Assembly (NCBI GenBank): GCA_047625765.1
Contig: JBLHRE010000089.1
Coordinates: 1 to 7,466, forward strand
Direction: 5' to 3'
DNA from: JBLHRE01 sp047625765
GTDB lineage: Bacteria; Bacteroidota; Bacteroidia; Flavobacteriales; JBLHRE01
DNA length: 7,466 nucleotides
Shown: one piece after another, positions 1-7,015 of the stretch
Position numbering within the stretch: position 1 is the stretch's first letter
Layout of the letters: each line of letters begins with the position of its first letter
Translations under genes and position numbers: made by a program
The notes under the pieces: model-generated
What the model saw: only the letters and a program-made list of their open reading frames with translations
What the model was told of the DNA's origin: nothing
Databases searched by the model: none

Positions 1-1
1 G

Positions 2-613
2 CATGTCAGTGGCATTAAACCAAAAATGTCCCTTTTTATTTCTAAATATAATCATTGCCTATATGATCTTTTGAGCAGGTTTAATTCTGGGGAATTGGAC
101 GTGGAAATTCCTTTTATTTTGAGTAATCACAAAGACCTACAAAGTATATCAGAACAGTTCCAAATTCCCTTTTATCATATCCCTATAACAAAGGAAAATA
201 AATTAGAAGCAGAAAGAAAGCAATTGGAACTTCTAAAGGAACATCAAATAGACTTTATAGTGCTAGCCAGATACATGCAGATTATTTCACCAAGAACCAT
301 TGGTGAATATCAAAACAAGATCATAAACATCCATCATTCTTTTCTTCCTGCCTTCGCTGGAGCGAAACCATACCACGCGGCTTTTGCTAGGGGCGTCAAG
401 ATCATTGGTGCTACCAGTCATTATGTGACCGAGGAGTTAGATGCCGGTCCAATCATTGAACAGGACGTTGTAACCGTTACACATGCGCATACCATAAAAG
501 ATTTTATTGCCAAAGGTCAAGACTTGGAGAAGATAGTGTTATCACGAGCGGTTAAATTGCACATCCAAAGAAAAACCATGGTATACAATAACAAGACAGT
601 TATTTTTTCTTAA
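2..613 (+). CDS. purU: Formyltetrahydrofolate deformylase, C-terminal part (5' truncated by window edge)
   Basis: PurU hydrolyses 10-formyltetrahydrofolate to formate and tetrahydrofolate in the cytoplasm, balancing the one-carbon pool and supplying formate for purine synthesis. The reading frame is open to the left edge, so the ATG at 26 is an internal Met. The upstream codons give HVSGIKPK, and KPKMSLFISK is the usual entry to the formyltransferase domain after an N-terminal ACT domain, which must lie outside the window. Counting from that Met, the catalytic triad of the formyltransferase fold is visible: Asn101 and His103 in INIHHSFLP, and Asp139 in ELDAGPIIEQ. AFAGAKPYHAAFARGVKIIGAT separates these motifs and is typical of PurU rather than PurN (GART). 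About 204 residues are present, against roughly 280 for a full protein. The C-terminus looks complete. No clear terminator follows before the next gene, 80 nt away. The family call is firm; only the 5' end is missing. Confidence 0.94.
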   Translation, partial: HVSGIKPKMSLFISKYNHCLYDLLSRFNSGELDVEIPFILSNHKDLQSISEQFQIPFYHIPITKENKLEAERKQLELLKEHQIDFIVLARYMQIISPRTIGEYQNKIINIHHSFLPAFAGAKPYHAAFARGVKIIGATSHYVTEELDAGPIIEQDVVTVTHAHTIKDFIAKGQDLEKIVLSRAVKLHIQRKTMVYNNKTVIFS

Positions 614-693
614 ATAAACCTACCTGAAGTATAACAATAACGGATTTAAAATTAGAAGTATCCTATATTTACAGATAATTCCAAAATATTGAT

Positions 694-1401
694 ATGATGA
701 AGAAACTAGTAGTATTTGTTTGTGTCCTCCAACTTGTATCCTGTGCAGAACTCCAACAAGTGGTAGATCAATTACCTCAAGGCTCCTATGGATTGGGAAA
801 TGAAGAAATTGCAAATGGTCTAAGGGAAGCCTTGGATAATGGTATTGAAAAACAAGTAAGCAAACTTACCAAAGAAGATGGTTTTTACAAAAATGAATTG
901 GTTAAAATACTGCTACCGGAAGAATTACAAAAAGTAGATAAGACCTTAAGGGATGTTGGACTTGGCAATCTTGCCGATGAGGGTTTAAAAGTATTGAACA
1001 GAGCTGCGGAAGATGCGGTAAGAGAAGCCACGCCTATTTTCATTACTGCTGTAAAGGAAATTACTTTTGCAGATGCAAAAAACATTCTTTTAGGAAATGA
1101 TGAAGCTGCTACCCAATATTTAAAAAACACTACACAAACAGAACTTTACAATAAATTTAATCCTGTTATAAAAAGCTCATTTCAACGGGTAGGAGCTGAC
1201 CAAATTTGGAGTAATTTAATTACACGCTATAACAACTTACCCCTAACCAATAAGGTTAACCCAGACTTGACAGATTACGTAACCCAAGAAGCATTATCGG
1301 GAGTCTACTCTATGATTGCTTTGGAAGAAAAAGAAATACGCACCAAGGTAATTGCTAGGACAACGCCAATACTAAGAAAAGTTTTTGCCTTACAGGACTG
1401 A
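694..1401 (+). CDS. DUF4197-family lipoprotein, function unknown
   Basis: This is a 235-aa protein. It has a short lipoprotein signal peptide: MMKK, a hydrophobic stretch, then the lipobox LVSC with Cys17 as the predicted lipidated residue. It matches the DUF4197 pattern over nearly its whole length: GLREALDNGIEKQVSKL (42-58), DGFYKNELVKILLPEEL (62-78), LNRAAEDAVREATPIF (101-116), ADAKNILLGNDEAATQYL (126-143), FNPVIKSSF (155-163) and YVTQEALSGVYSMIALEEKEIR (195-216). The end, LRKVFALQD, is also in keeping with the family. It is predicted mostly helical and membrane-anchored; no biochemical role is known to me. ATG at 694 is immediately followed by a second ATG at 697, and either could start the protein. 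The upstream region 614-693 has only an imperfect -7-like box (TATATTTA, 665-672). No clear link to purU beyond sharing a strand. Confidence 0.88.
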   Translation: MMKKLVVFVCVLQLVSCAELQQVVDQLPQGSYGLGNEEIANGLREALDNGIEKQVSKLTKEDGFYKNELVKILLPEELQKVDKTLRDVGLGNLADEGLKVLNRAAEDAVREATPIFITAVKEITFADAKNILLGNDEAATQYLKNTTQTELYNKFNPVIKSSFQRVGADQIWSNLITRYNNLPLTNKVNPDLTDYVTQEALSGVYSMIALEEKEIRTKVIARTTPILRKVFALQD

Positions 1402-1451
1402 TAATGAGGTAATTTAATTCAAAATATACAATAATTTAAAAAATATTTCGT

Positions 1452-1463
1452 TACTTTAAAGTA
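1452..1463. promoter_or_regulatory. 12-bp perfect palindrome, candidate regulator site
   Basis: TACTTTAAAGTA reads the same on both strands. It lies 50 nt after the DUF4197 stop and about 57 nt before the probable promoter box at 1520-1527. The position would suit an activator or distant operator for the candidate RNA or susC, but AT-rich palindromes also arise by chance. It is flanked by a weaker inverted pair, CGTTA (1449-1453) and TAACG (1473-1477). Confidence 0.25.
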
Positions 1464-1518
1464 TAGTTTACATAACGTAATAATAATACTCATCTGAGCT
1501 ATTATATCAAGTTAAATG

Positions 1519-1529
1519 TAATCTTTGCA
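1519..1529 (+). promoter_or_regulatory. Probable Bacteroidota -7 promoter element (TAATCTTTGCA)
   Basis: The segment TAATCTTTGCA resembles the Bacteroidota -7 box TAnnTTTG followed by a pyrimidine. It either has one extra spacer base or, read as AATCTTTG (1520-1527), one mismatch. A start of transcription would fall near 1533-1536. No convincing TTG -33 element is seen at the expected distance, which lowers confidence; an activator may be needed. The nearest downstream transcript end is the terminator at 1570-1598. Confidence 0.4.
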
Positions 1530-1550
1530 TTGAATTATTTGAATTAGTAA

Positions 1551-1563
1551 TTTTTGAGTTAGT
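1551..1563 (+). repeat. Left arm of 13-bp inverted repeat (antisense seed)
   Basis: TTTTTGAGTTAGT is the exact reverse complement of ACTAACTCAAAAA at 1725-1737. It lies in the 5' portion of the candidate RNA, just before the terminator stem. With GTTAGTC again at 1562-1568, the last seven bases of the seed can pair in a second, shifted register. A chance 13-bp match in a region of this size and AT content is possible but unlikely by rough estimate. Confidence 0.7.
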
Positions 1564-1569
1564 TAGTCT

Positions 1570-1598
1570 AAAACCGGTGGGAGCACCGGTTTTTTTTT
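1570..1598 (+). terminator. Intrinsic terminator ahead of the susC leader
   Basis: The stem AAAACCGGTG / CACCGGTTTT (10 bp, six of them in the GC-rich core CCGGTG) closes a GGAG tetraloop and runs into an uninterrupted tract of nine T (1590-1598). This is a textbook rho-independent terminator on the + strand. It sits 147 nt before susC and 169 nt after the DUF4197 stop. It therefore most plausibly ends the candidate short RNA, and would block read-through into susC unless attenuated. Confidence 0.88.
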
Positions 1599-1652
1599 GT
1601 TTAATATTATCAAAATATCATTAAACACGCCATTTTTTAAATATACTTACAA

Positions 1653-1676
1653 AAATGAGATTATCAGTCTCCATTT
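1653..1676 (+). promoter_or_regulatory. Bulged hairpin / imperfect inverted repeat in the susC upstream region
   Basis: AAATGAGA (1653-1660) pairs with TCTC-ATTT (1668-1676, with C1672 bulged out) around the 7-nt loop TTATCAG. That gives an 8-bp stem, and no T-tract follows, so it is not a terminator. It lies between the terminator and the susC start and could be an operator or a leader structure. Only the symmetry is seen; the function is a guess. Confidence 0.2.
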
Positions 1677-1724
1677 CTAAGTTATTTTTCTTAATTATTA
1701 AAAAATATATAAGATCTTTAACGG

Positions 1725-1737
1725 ACTAACTCAAAAA
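1725..1737 (+). repeat. Right arm of 13-bp inverted repeat in the susC translation-initiation region
   Basis: ACTAACTCAAAAA ends 7 nt before the susC ATG at 1745, within the expected ribosome footprint. There is no Shine-Dalgarno sequence, so the A-rich part of this segment may itself help initiation, as is common in this phylum. It is fully complementary to 1551-1563. Pairing in cis or trans would be expected to hide the start region. Confidence 0.7.
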
Positions 1738-1744
1738 CTTTAAA

Positions 1745-4700
1745 ATGAAAGCAAACTTAAAAGGAATTTTAACCCTGTTGTTGGTTTTAATTGCACAATT
1801 AGCAACTGCGCAAGAAAAGTCAATTTCAGGAAAAGTCACCGATCAGAGCGGCATACCATTGCCCGGAGTAAACGTTGTAATAAAAGGTACGTCCAATGGA
1901 ACCCAAACTGACTTTGATGGTAATTATACCATTAATACTAATATGGGTGGTGTTCTTGTTTTTTCTTATCTAGGACAGAAAACAACAGAAAAGACCGTTG
2001 GAACATCTAACACTATAAACGTACAAATGGAAGAAGATGCTTCACAATTGGAAGAAGTAATTGTTGTAGGATATGGTACACAAAGTAAACGAACCTTAAC
2101 AGACAACATCTCTAAACTAACTTCTGACGATATATCTGAGGTTCCCAATCCAAACTTTCAAAATGCGCTGGTAGCGAAAGCTGCGGGAGTTCAGGTAACT
2201 CAAACCAATGGAAAAGTTGAGGGTGGTATAAACATAAGGGTACGTGGTGCAGCGAGTGTAAGCGGGGGAACCCAACCATTGTATGTTTTAGATGGTATCC
2301 CATTAATAGATCCTACTGGTGGTCGTGGTGAAATTGGTACTGGTGCTCCTACTAACCCTCTATTAACCTTAAGCGCTAACGAGATTGAGTCCATAGATAT
2401 ATTAAAGGATGCATCTTCAGCGGCTATCTATGGTGCGCGTGGAGCAAACGGTGTTGTTCTTATAACCACTAAAAGAGGAAAGCAAGGAAAGGCAAAGTTT
2501 AGTCTCAATCTATCTCAAGGATTTAGTGAACCAACAAATAAAAGGGAATGGCTCAATGCAGCAGAATACGTTGAACTATTTACAGAAGCAGGGAGAAACT
2601 CACCCTTCTTTACGCCAGATGAAGGTCAGGAATATGTAGAAGGTGAATTCGACTTTTTTGCTGGGAATACCGATTGGAGAACTGGAGAAGTTGATACTAA
2701 TTGGTCGGATGTTGCATTTCAAAATGGCTATCAAACAGATGCTGATTTCTCCATGTCTGGAGCTGATGCAAAAACATCTTATTTCTTCTCAGGGGCATAT
2801 AATAATACCACTGGAATTATAAAAGACAATGCATTGGAAAGAGTAAATGCAAGATTGAATGTAAGTCATCAATTAACTGAAAAGTTTAAAGCCGGAATGA
2901 ACATGAGCTTTTCTAGAACAGAAATAGATCGTATTGCGAATGACAACGCATTCGCTACTCCGCTTCAAGCAATTGCACAATCTCCGCTTTCACCTGCCAG
3001 ATTAGATGATGGATCAGCAAACCCAAGCACGCTATATGGAAACTTTTTATTAGATGCTGATAATGCCTTTTTTAAAACCATTATACGCAGAACCATTGGA
3101 AAAGTTTATGGAGAGTACAAATTCCTTCCATCCCTATCTTTTAATTCAGACTTTTCTTATGATTTGTTTTCACAAACTGAAGATAATTTTAGAGGCCAGA
3201 ATGCCTTATTCCAATCTACTAATGGACAAGCTTTTGCATCAGACTTGGGATCTGAAAGTTATACATTTAGTAATTATGCAACGTTTGACAAACTTTTCGC
3301 AGAAAGACATAATATTAATGTAGTAGCTGGTACGGAATTTATTAAATATAACCGAAGAATTACTAGTGTCACCAGCCAACAATTTCCATCAGACGATTTG
3401 TCTACCGTAAGTGGAGGTGCTGAAGTTACTGCAGGAACTGGAGTAGATTTGCAAAGTTCATTCGTATCTTATTTTGCAAGAGCTACCTATGATCTTGATG
3501 GCAAATATCTACTTAAAGCTAGTATAAGACGCGATGGTTCCTCTCGATTTGGTAGTAATGTGCGTTTTGGTACATTCCCAGCCGTTTCTGCGGGATGGAT
3601 TCTATCCGAAGAAAATTTCTTTAAAAATTCTGAAACACTATCCTTTTTAAAGCTAAGAGGAAGTTGGGGTAAATTAGGGAATGCCGATATAGGTGGTGAT
3701 TATCCGTCCCTATTTTTATTCTCTGGTGTCTCTTACAACCAACGCCCTGGTTTAGCGCCAGCCCAACCCGGAAATTCATTTTTAACCTGGGAGCAGTCTG
3801 CACAAACCGATATTGGTGTGGAATTTGGCTTTTTTAATGGTCGTATTTCCGGAGAATTGGATTACTATAAGAAAGATACCGAAGACCTATTGTTTAGTGT
3901 GCCTTTAGTTCCAAGCAGTGGTGCAGCTAGTATTAATTCAAATATTGGCACATTGCAAGGACAAGGAGTAGAATTTGTATTGAACACTAGAAATATTGAA
4001 ACCGAAGATTTTACTTGGACCTCTAACTTTAATATAAGTAACAACACTAATGAACTAAAATCTTTACCAAATGATAACGCCGACATTGTTACGGGACGTA
4101 ATATCAACCGGGTAGGAGAAAGTGTAGCCTCATTTTATTTAAGGGAGTATGCAGGTGTGGACCCAGCGAATGGAGATGCCCTATACTATTTAAATACTGA
4201 AAATCCTGATGGTAGCCTGAATAGAAATACGACAACCGATTCTGATGAGGCTCAACGTATTGTAGCTGGAAATCCTTTTCCTGAATTAATTGCTGGATTT
4301 ACAAACACTTTATTATTCAATAATTTTGATTTTACATTTACCTTTCAAGGCGAATGGGGAGCTAGCATTTACAATGGAGGTGGTATTTATCAATCTGTAA
4401 ATGCAGATTATTTTGACAACCAAAGTGTTGATCAGTTAAATAGATGGCAACAGCCAGGCGATATTACCAATATACCACAAGCCAGATTATTTGCAGGGAA
4501 CGGATCAGCCCATTCTACCCGCTTTTTAGCAGATGCAGATTTTATTAGATTACGAAACATATCTTTAGGCTATACACTTCCAAATGCAGCAATAGAAAAG
4601 ATGGGATTAAGTAAGCTTCGAGTATATGTTACCGCGATCAACTTATTAACCATTACCAATTATCCTTTTGAAGATCCAGAAGCAAGAAGTGACGTAAATG

Positions 4701-4780
4701 GACAAAATACACCAGGTGAAACATTTTATTCCTCACCACCGGCAAAAACCATTACACTAGGGGTAAATATTAATTTTTAA
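1745..4780 (+). CDS. SusC/RagA-family TonB-linked outer-membrane transporter
   Basis: This 1011-aa protein is the barrel of a SusCD uptake complex, importing an unidentified ligand (glycan, peptide or other) across the outer membrane using TonB energy. The signal peptide is residues 1-22, with cleavage probably after ATA, before Q23. A carboxypeptidase-regulatory-like beta-sandwich follows (about 26-97: ISGKVTDQSGIPLPGVNV, TQTDFDGNYTI). Next comes a TonB-box-like EEVIVVGYGTQSKR (103-116) and the plug domain (about 117-245), which includes the family signature KDASSAAIYGARGANGVVLI (221-240). The rest is the beta-barrel, with the conserved RRDGSSRFG and FPAVSAGWILSEENFF (about 590-625), LKLRGSWGKLGN (about 635-650) and FIRLRNISLGYTLP (about 930-945). 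The protein ends in Phe (GVNINF), as expected for barrel insertion. There is no N-terminal STN domain, so signalling through an anti-sigma factor is not indicated. The start follows an A-rich leader without Shine-Dalgarno. SusD follows 13 nt downstream. Confidence 0.95.
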   Translation: MKANLKGILTLLLVLIAQLATAQEKSISGKVTDQSGIPLPGVNVVIKGTSNGTQTDFDGNYTINTNMGGVLVFSYLGQKTTEKTVGTSNTINVQMEEDASQLEEVIVVGYGTQSKRTLTDNISKLTSDDISEVPNPNFQNALVAKAAGVQVTQTNGKVEGGINIRVRGAASVSGGTQPLYVLDGIPLIDPTGGRGEIGTGAPTNPLLTLSANEIESIDILKDASSAAIYGARGANGVVLITTKRGKQGKAKFSLNLSQGFSEPTNKREWLNAAEYVELFTEAGRNSPFFTPDEGQEYVEGEFDFFAGNTDWRTGEVDTNWSDVAFQNGYQTDADFSMSGADAKTSYFFSGAYNNTTGIIKDNALERVNARLNVSHQLTEKFKAGMNMSFSRTEIDRIANDNAFATPLQAIAQSPLSPARLDDGSANPSTLYGNFLLDADNAFFKTIIRRTIGKVYGEYKFLPSLSFNSDFSYDLFSQTEDNFRGQNALFQSTNGQAFASDLGSESYTFSNYATFDKLFAERHNINVVAGTEFIKYNRRITSVTSQQFPSDDLSTVSGGAEVTAGTGVDLQSSFVSYFARATYDLDGKYLLKASIRRDGSSRFGSNVRFGTFPAVSAGWILSEENFFKNSETLSFLKLRGSWGKLGNADIGGDYPSLFLFSGVSYNQRPGLAPAQPGNSFLTWEQSAQTDIGVEFGFFNGRISGELDYYKKDTEDLLFSVPLVPSSGAASINSNIGTLQGQGVEFVLNTRNIETEDFTWTSNFNISNNTNELKSLPNDNADIVTGRNINRVGESVASFYLREYAGVDPANGDALYYLNTENPDGSLNRNTTTDSDEAQRIVAGNPFPELIAGFTNTLLFNNFDFTFTFQGEWGASIYNGGGIYQSVNADYFDNQSVDQLNRWQQPGDITNIPQARLFAGNGSAHSTRFLADADFIRLRNISLGYTLPNAAIEKMGLSKLRVYVTAINLLTITNYPFEDPEARSDVNGQNTPGETFYSSPPAKTITLGVNINF

Positions 4781-4793
4781 TTATTAGATAATC

Positions 4794-6149
4794 ATGAAAA
4801 TATATAAAATAACATACGTATTTTCCATTTTGCTACTATTGATAGGATGTGAAAATGAATTGGAAATAAACCCAACAAACAATCTTCCCGGGGAATTAGC
4901 TTTTTCTTCTGAAGCGAATATCGCGGCTATATTGGTCGGAACCTATGACGAAGCAGGACAAGCTGCTACTTATGGTGGAGATTTACAAATATTTACTGAT
5001 TTACTTGGTACTTCAGATCAAACTTTTTGGTCAGGAACATTTCAGGCATTCCGGCAAGCATTTCAAAAAAATGTTTTTGTAGACAATGGATTTGTTGATG
5101 ACATCTGGAGCAACGCTTACGAAACAATCAATCAGGCAAATTTGGTTCTTGACAATTTAGAAACCGTAACCAGTAGTCCGGAAGAAAAAGATCGTATAGA
5201 AGGAGAAGCCAAATTTTTAAGAGCTCTTAACTATTTAGACCTAGTTCGTAATTTTGCTACTCCCTATGTAGCAGGACAAGTAAATGCGCAGCCAGGAGTG
5301 CCATTGCGATTAGTGGGAATTGTAGATTATGCACAAACGCAAGAAATTGCCAGAAGTTCTGTAGATGAAATTTATAATCAAGTAATTATAGACGCAACAG
5401 ATGCCTACAATTTACTACCGTCTGCTAATGGATTTTATGCTGACAAATATGCTGCACAAGCATTGTTAGCAAGAACCTTTTTTCAGCAAGGGGATTATGC
5501 AGCTGCGCGTGATGCTGCAAGTGATGTACTTTTAAACAGTGGTCATAGTTTAACATCAGGTTTTGCTGGTGCCTTTAATAACGACGTAGATAGCAGTGAG
5601 GATATATTCGCTTTTCAAGTGACTAGTCAAACTGGAAGTCACGATTTAACAAATCACTATGCTTCTGAAGGCGATGGTGGTAGAGGCGGAGATATTGTAA
5701 TTGAAGATGCATATCTTACCTTGTTTGATGATCCCAATGATGAAAGAGGAAATTTTACGTATATAAATCCTGATAATGATCGCAGACTGACCTTGAAGTA
5801 TACCAATCAGTTTGCCAATATTAGTATTTTTCGTGTAGCCGAGATGCACCTGATTCGATTAGAAAGTAATTTTAGACTGAGCTCTAGCTTAGGCTTAGCG
5901 CCGTTAACTGAAATTAACGCCTTAAGAGCAAGATCTAGTGCTGCTCCTCTTATAGGACCTTTGACGTTGGATCTAATTTTTAACGAAAGACAATTAGAAT
6001 TGGCCTTTGAGGGCTTTATTCTAAATGATTCAAAAAGAACACAACGCTCCGTAGGAAGCATAGCTTGGGATGATACTTCTCTAGTTTTGCCTATTCCTCA
6101 ATCGGAAATGGATACCAACCCATTAATGGTTCAAAATCAAGGATATTAA
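4794..6149 (+). CDS. SusD/RagB-family nutrient-binding outer-membrane lipoprotein
   Basis: This 451-aa protein is the surface lid and ligand-binding partner of the SusC-like transporter encoded 13 nt upstream; the two surely share an mRNA. The lipoprotein signal ends in LLIGC, with lipidated Cys19. It is followed by ENELE, an acidic run of the type that directs lipoproteins to the cell surface in Bacteroidota. Typical SusD elements are IWSNAYETINQANLVLDNL (104-122) and EGEAKFLRALNYLDLVRNF (136-154). Helical TPR-like pairs with YAAQALLARTFFQQGDYAAA (219-238) follow, then FRVAEMHLIRLE (346-357). ERQLELAFEGFILNDSKRT (398-416) corresponds to the usual ERxxELAFEGhRwfDLkR, here with FILNDSKRT instead of HRWFDLKR. 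The C-terminus LPIPQSEMDTNPLMVQNQGY (432-451) is canonical. The length is on the short side for the family (often about 450-600). The ligand cannot be deduced. Confidence 0.94.
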   Translation: MKIYKITYVFSILLLLIGCENELEINPTNNLPGELAFSSEANIAAILVGTYDEAGQAATYGGDLQIFTDLLGTSDQTFWSGTFQAFRQAFQKNVFVDNGFVDDIWSNAYETINQANLVLDNLETVTSSPEEKDRIEGEAKFLRALNYLDLVRNFATPYVAGQVNAQPGVPLRLVGIVDYAQTQEIARSSVDEIYNQVIIDATDAYNLLPSANGFYADKYAAQALLARTFFQQGDYAAARDAASDVLLNSGHSLTSGFAGAFNNDVDSSEDIFAFQVTSQTGSHDLTNHYASEGDGGRGGDIVIEDAYLTLFDDPNDERGNFTYINPDNDRRLTLKYTNQFANISIFRVAEMHLIRLESNFRLSSSLGLAPLTEINALRARSSAAPLIGPLTLDLIFNERQLELAFEGFILNDSKRTQRSVGSIAWDDTSLVLPIPQSEMDTNPLMVQNQGY

Positions 6150-6168
6150 AACAAATTATTCGTCATAA

Positions 6169-6198
6169 AAAAAGGTCGACCAAATGGTCGACCTTTTT
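6169..6198. terminator. Bidirectional intrinsic terminator between susD and the convergent hydrolase gene
   Basis: AAAAAGGTCGACC pairs with GGTCGACCTTTTT around an AAAT loop (13-bp stem). There are T-runs at the 3' end on either strand, so it can end transcripts from both sides. It lies 20 nt after the susD stop and 35 nt beyond the hydrolase stop. The GGTCGACC octamer is itself palindromic and occurs twice, so alternative foldings are possible. Confidence 0.88.
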
Positions 6199-6232
6199 CG
6201 TTTATATAGTTCCAGACTAGTTTATATATAGT

Positions 6233-7015
6233 CTATTTTTTACTTGATAAATAGCCTATAACAGTATCGTTAAAAAATTTAGGTTGCTCTATATTTACTA
6301 CATGTCCACAGTTCTGAACTACAATAAGTTCAGAAGTTTTATGGCTATCCACTATTTTACGTATAGTAGGCAAAAAGAGATAGTCTTCTGCCCCCATAAC
6401 ATACAATGTTGGAATACCAATTTCCATTGTTCTAAAAAAACGTAACAACGGATTAATTTCAGCAGTTAGTTTAAACCAGCGGATAAACTCCTTTTGATAA
6501 AGTTTTTTTGCCTCCCTTACAAATAGTGATCTAGACTCCTTATGATTCTTATTGGGCATGATTACAAAGGCAAAGAACTTATACAACCAAATATAGGGCA
6601 CTACAGATTTTAAAACCACTCCTGTGCGCATCAATACCTGGGATCTAAAATTTAATTTCATAATGGCACCTCCCATAATCATACTCTCTACCCTTTCAGG
6701 ATATTTTTCAGCGAGATTTCTTATTAAAATAGTACCTAACGAAATACCTACGAAATGAGAGGTTTTTATTTTTTCATATTCAATAACCTCTACAATATCT
6801 TTTGTAATGGAATCAAAAGTATATTTATCATTAAACGCGTCTTTCAAGTGGGGCTTGGAAGCTCCATGACCTCTTAAATCTAACAGAAGCACATTGAAAT
6901 GTTCCTTGAACTCACGTACCTGTTTGTACCAAATAGAAGAACTACCCCCTGCACCATGCACAAAAGTGACCCATTTATCTGAGGTGGTATGTAGGTAAGT
7001 TGTATAGTTTAGCAA
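6233..7015 (-). CDS. Alpha/beta-hydrolase fold protein, substrate unknown
   Basis: This 260-aa cytoplasmic protein of the alpha/beta-hydrolase superfamily has a full catalytic set. The oxyanion-hole motif is HGAGGSS (20-26). LLLDLRGHGASKP (43-55) follows strand 4. The nucleophile Ser92 is in the elbow GISLG (90-94), the acid Asp211 is in VMGAEDYLF (206-214), and the base His238 is in NCGHVVNIEQP (235-245). A helical cap lies at about 120-195, with a hydrophobic stretch SVVPYIWLYKFFAFVIM (137-153) that could contact lipid-like substrates. Esterase, lipase-like or thioesterase activity is possible; the sequence does not decide. No ATG is available near the N-terminus. The frame is open only back to a stop at 7040-7042, and the best start is TTG (7013-7015) behind an A-rich tract. 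No signal peptide. The gene is convergent with susCD and probably independent of it. Confidence 0.85.
   Translation of the reverse strand: MLNYTTYLHTTSDKWVTFVHGAGGSSSIWYKQVREFKEHFNVLLLDLRGHGASKPHLKDAFNDKYTFDSITKDIVEVIEYEKIKTSHFVGISLGTILIRNLAEKYPERVESMIMGGAIMKLNFRSQVLMRTGVVLKSVVPYIWLYKFFAFVIMPNKNHKESRSLFVREAKKLYQKEFIRWFKLTAEINPLLRFFRTMEIGIPTLYVMGAEDYLFLPTIRKIVDSHKTSELIVVQNCGHVVNIEQPKFFNDTVIGYLSSKK

Larger units (their letters stand above)
1534..1598 (+). ncRNA. Candidate ~65-nt small RNA or attenuated 5' leader upstream of susC
   Basis: A promoter-like box at 1519-1529 and a strong intrinsic terminator at 1570-1598 delimit a short transcript with no usable ORF. The 5' part is AT-rich and probably single-stranded. 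It holds two near-copies of an 11-nt segment, TTTGAATTAGT (1538-1548) and TTTGAGTTAGT (1553-1563), spaced exactly 15 nt apart. The second copy, extended to 1551-1563, is perfectly complementary over 13 nt to 1725-1737, directly before the susC start codon at 1745. The start is estimated from the -7 box and may be off by several bases. The alternatives are a prematurely terminated susC leader, or simply the long 3' UTR of the DUF4197 gene. That gene ends 169 nt before the hairpin, which makes the last option less attractive. The existence of the RNA is inferred. Confidence 0.45.

Noticed and set aside
26..28. ATG at 26 as the true start of the formyltransferase gene
   Set aside because: The frame is open to the left edge and encodes the conserved KPK preceding MSLF of PurU, so the gene continues off the window.
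620..814. Minus-strand ORF overlapping the start of the DUF4197 gene
   Set aside because: It covers an intergenic stretch and the coding strand of a well-supported gene, and the translation shows no recognisable domain.
3054..3323. 89-aa plus-strand ORF inside susC in another frame
   Set aside because: It is an out-of-frame shadow of a continuous 1011-aa transporter and has no family features.
5646..6061. Two minus-strand ORFs opposite susD
   Set aside because: They lie antisense to conserved SusD sequence, have no promoter or start context, and their translations are low-complexity shadows.
6214..6234. Inverted repeat AGACTA/TAGTCT overlapping the hydrolase stop codon
   Set aside because: It is only a 6-bp AT-rich stem with no GC core, and the convincing terminator is the 13-bp stem at 6169-6198.
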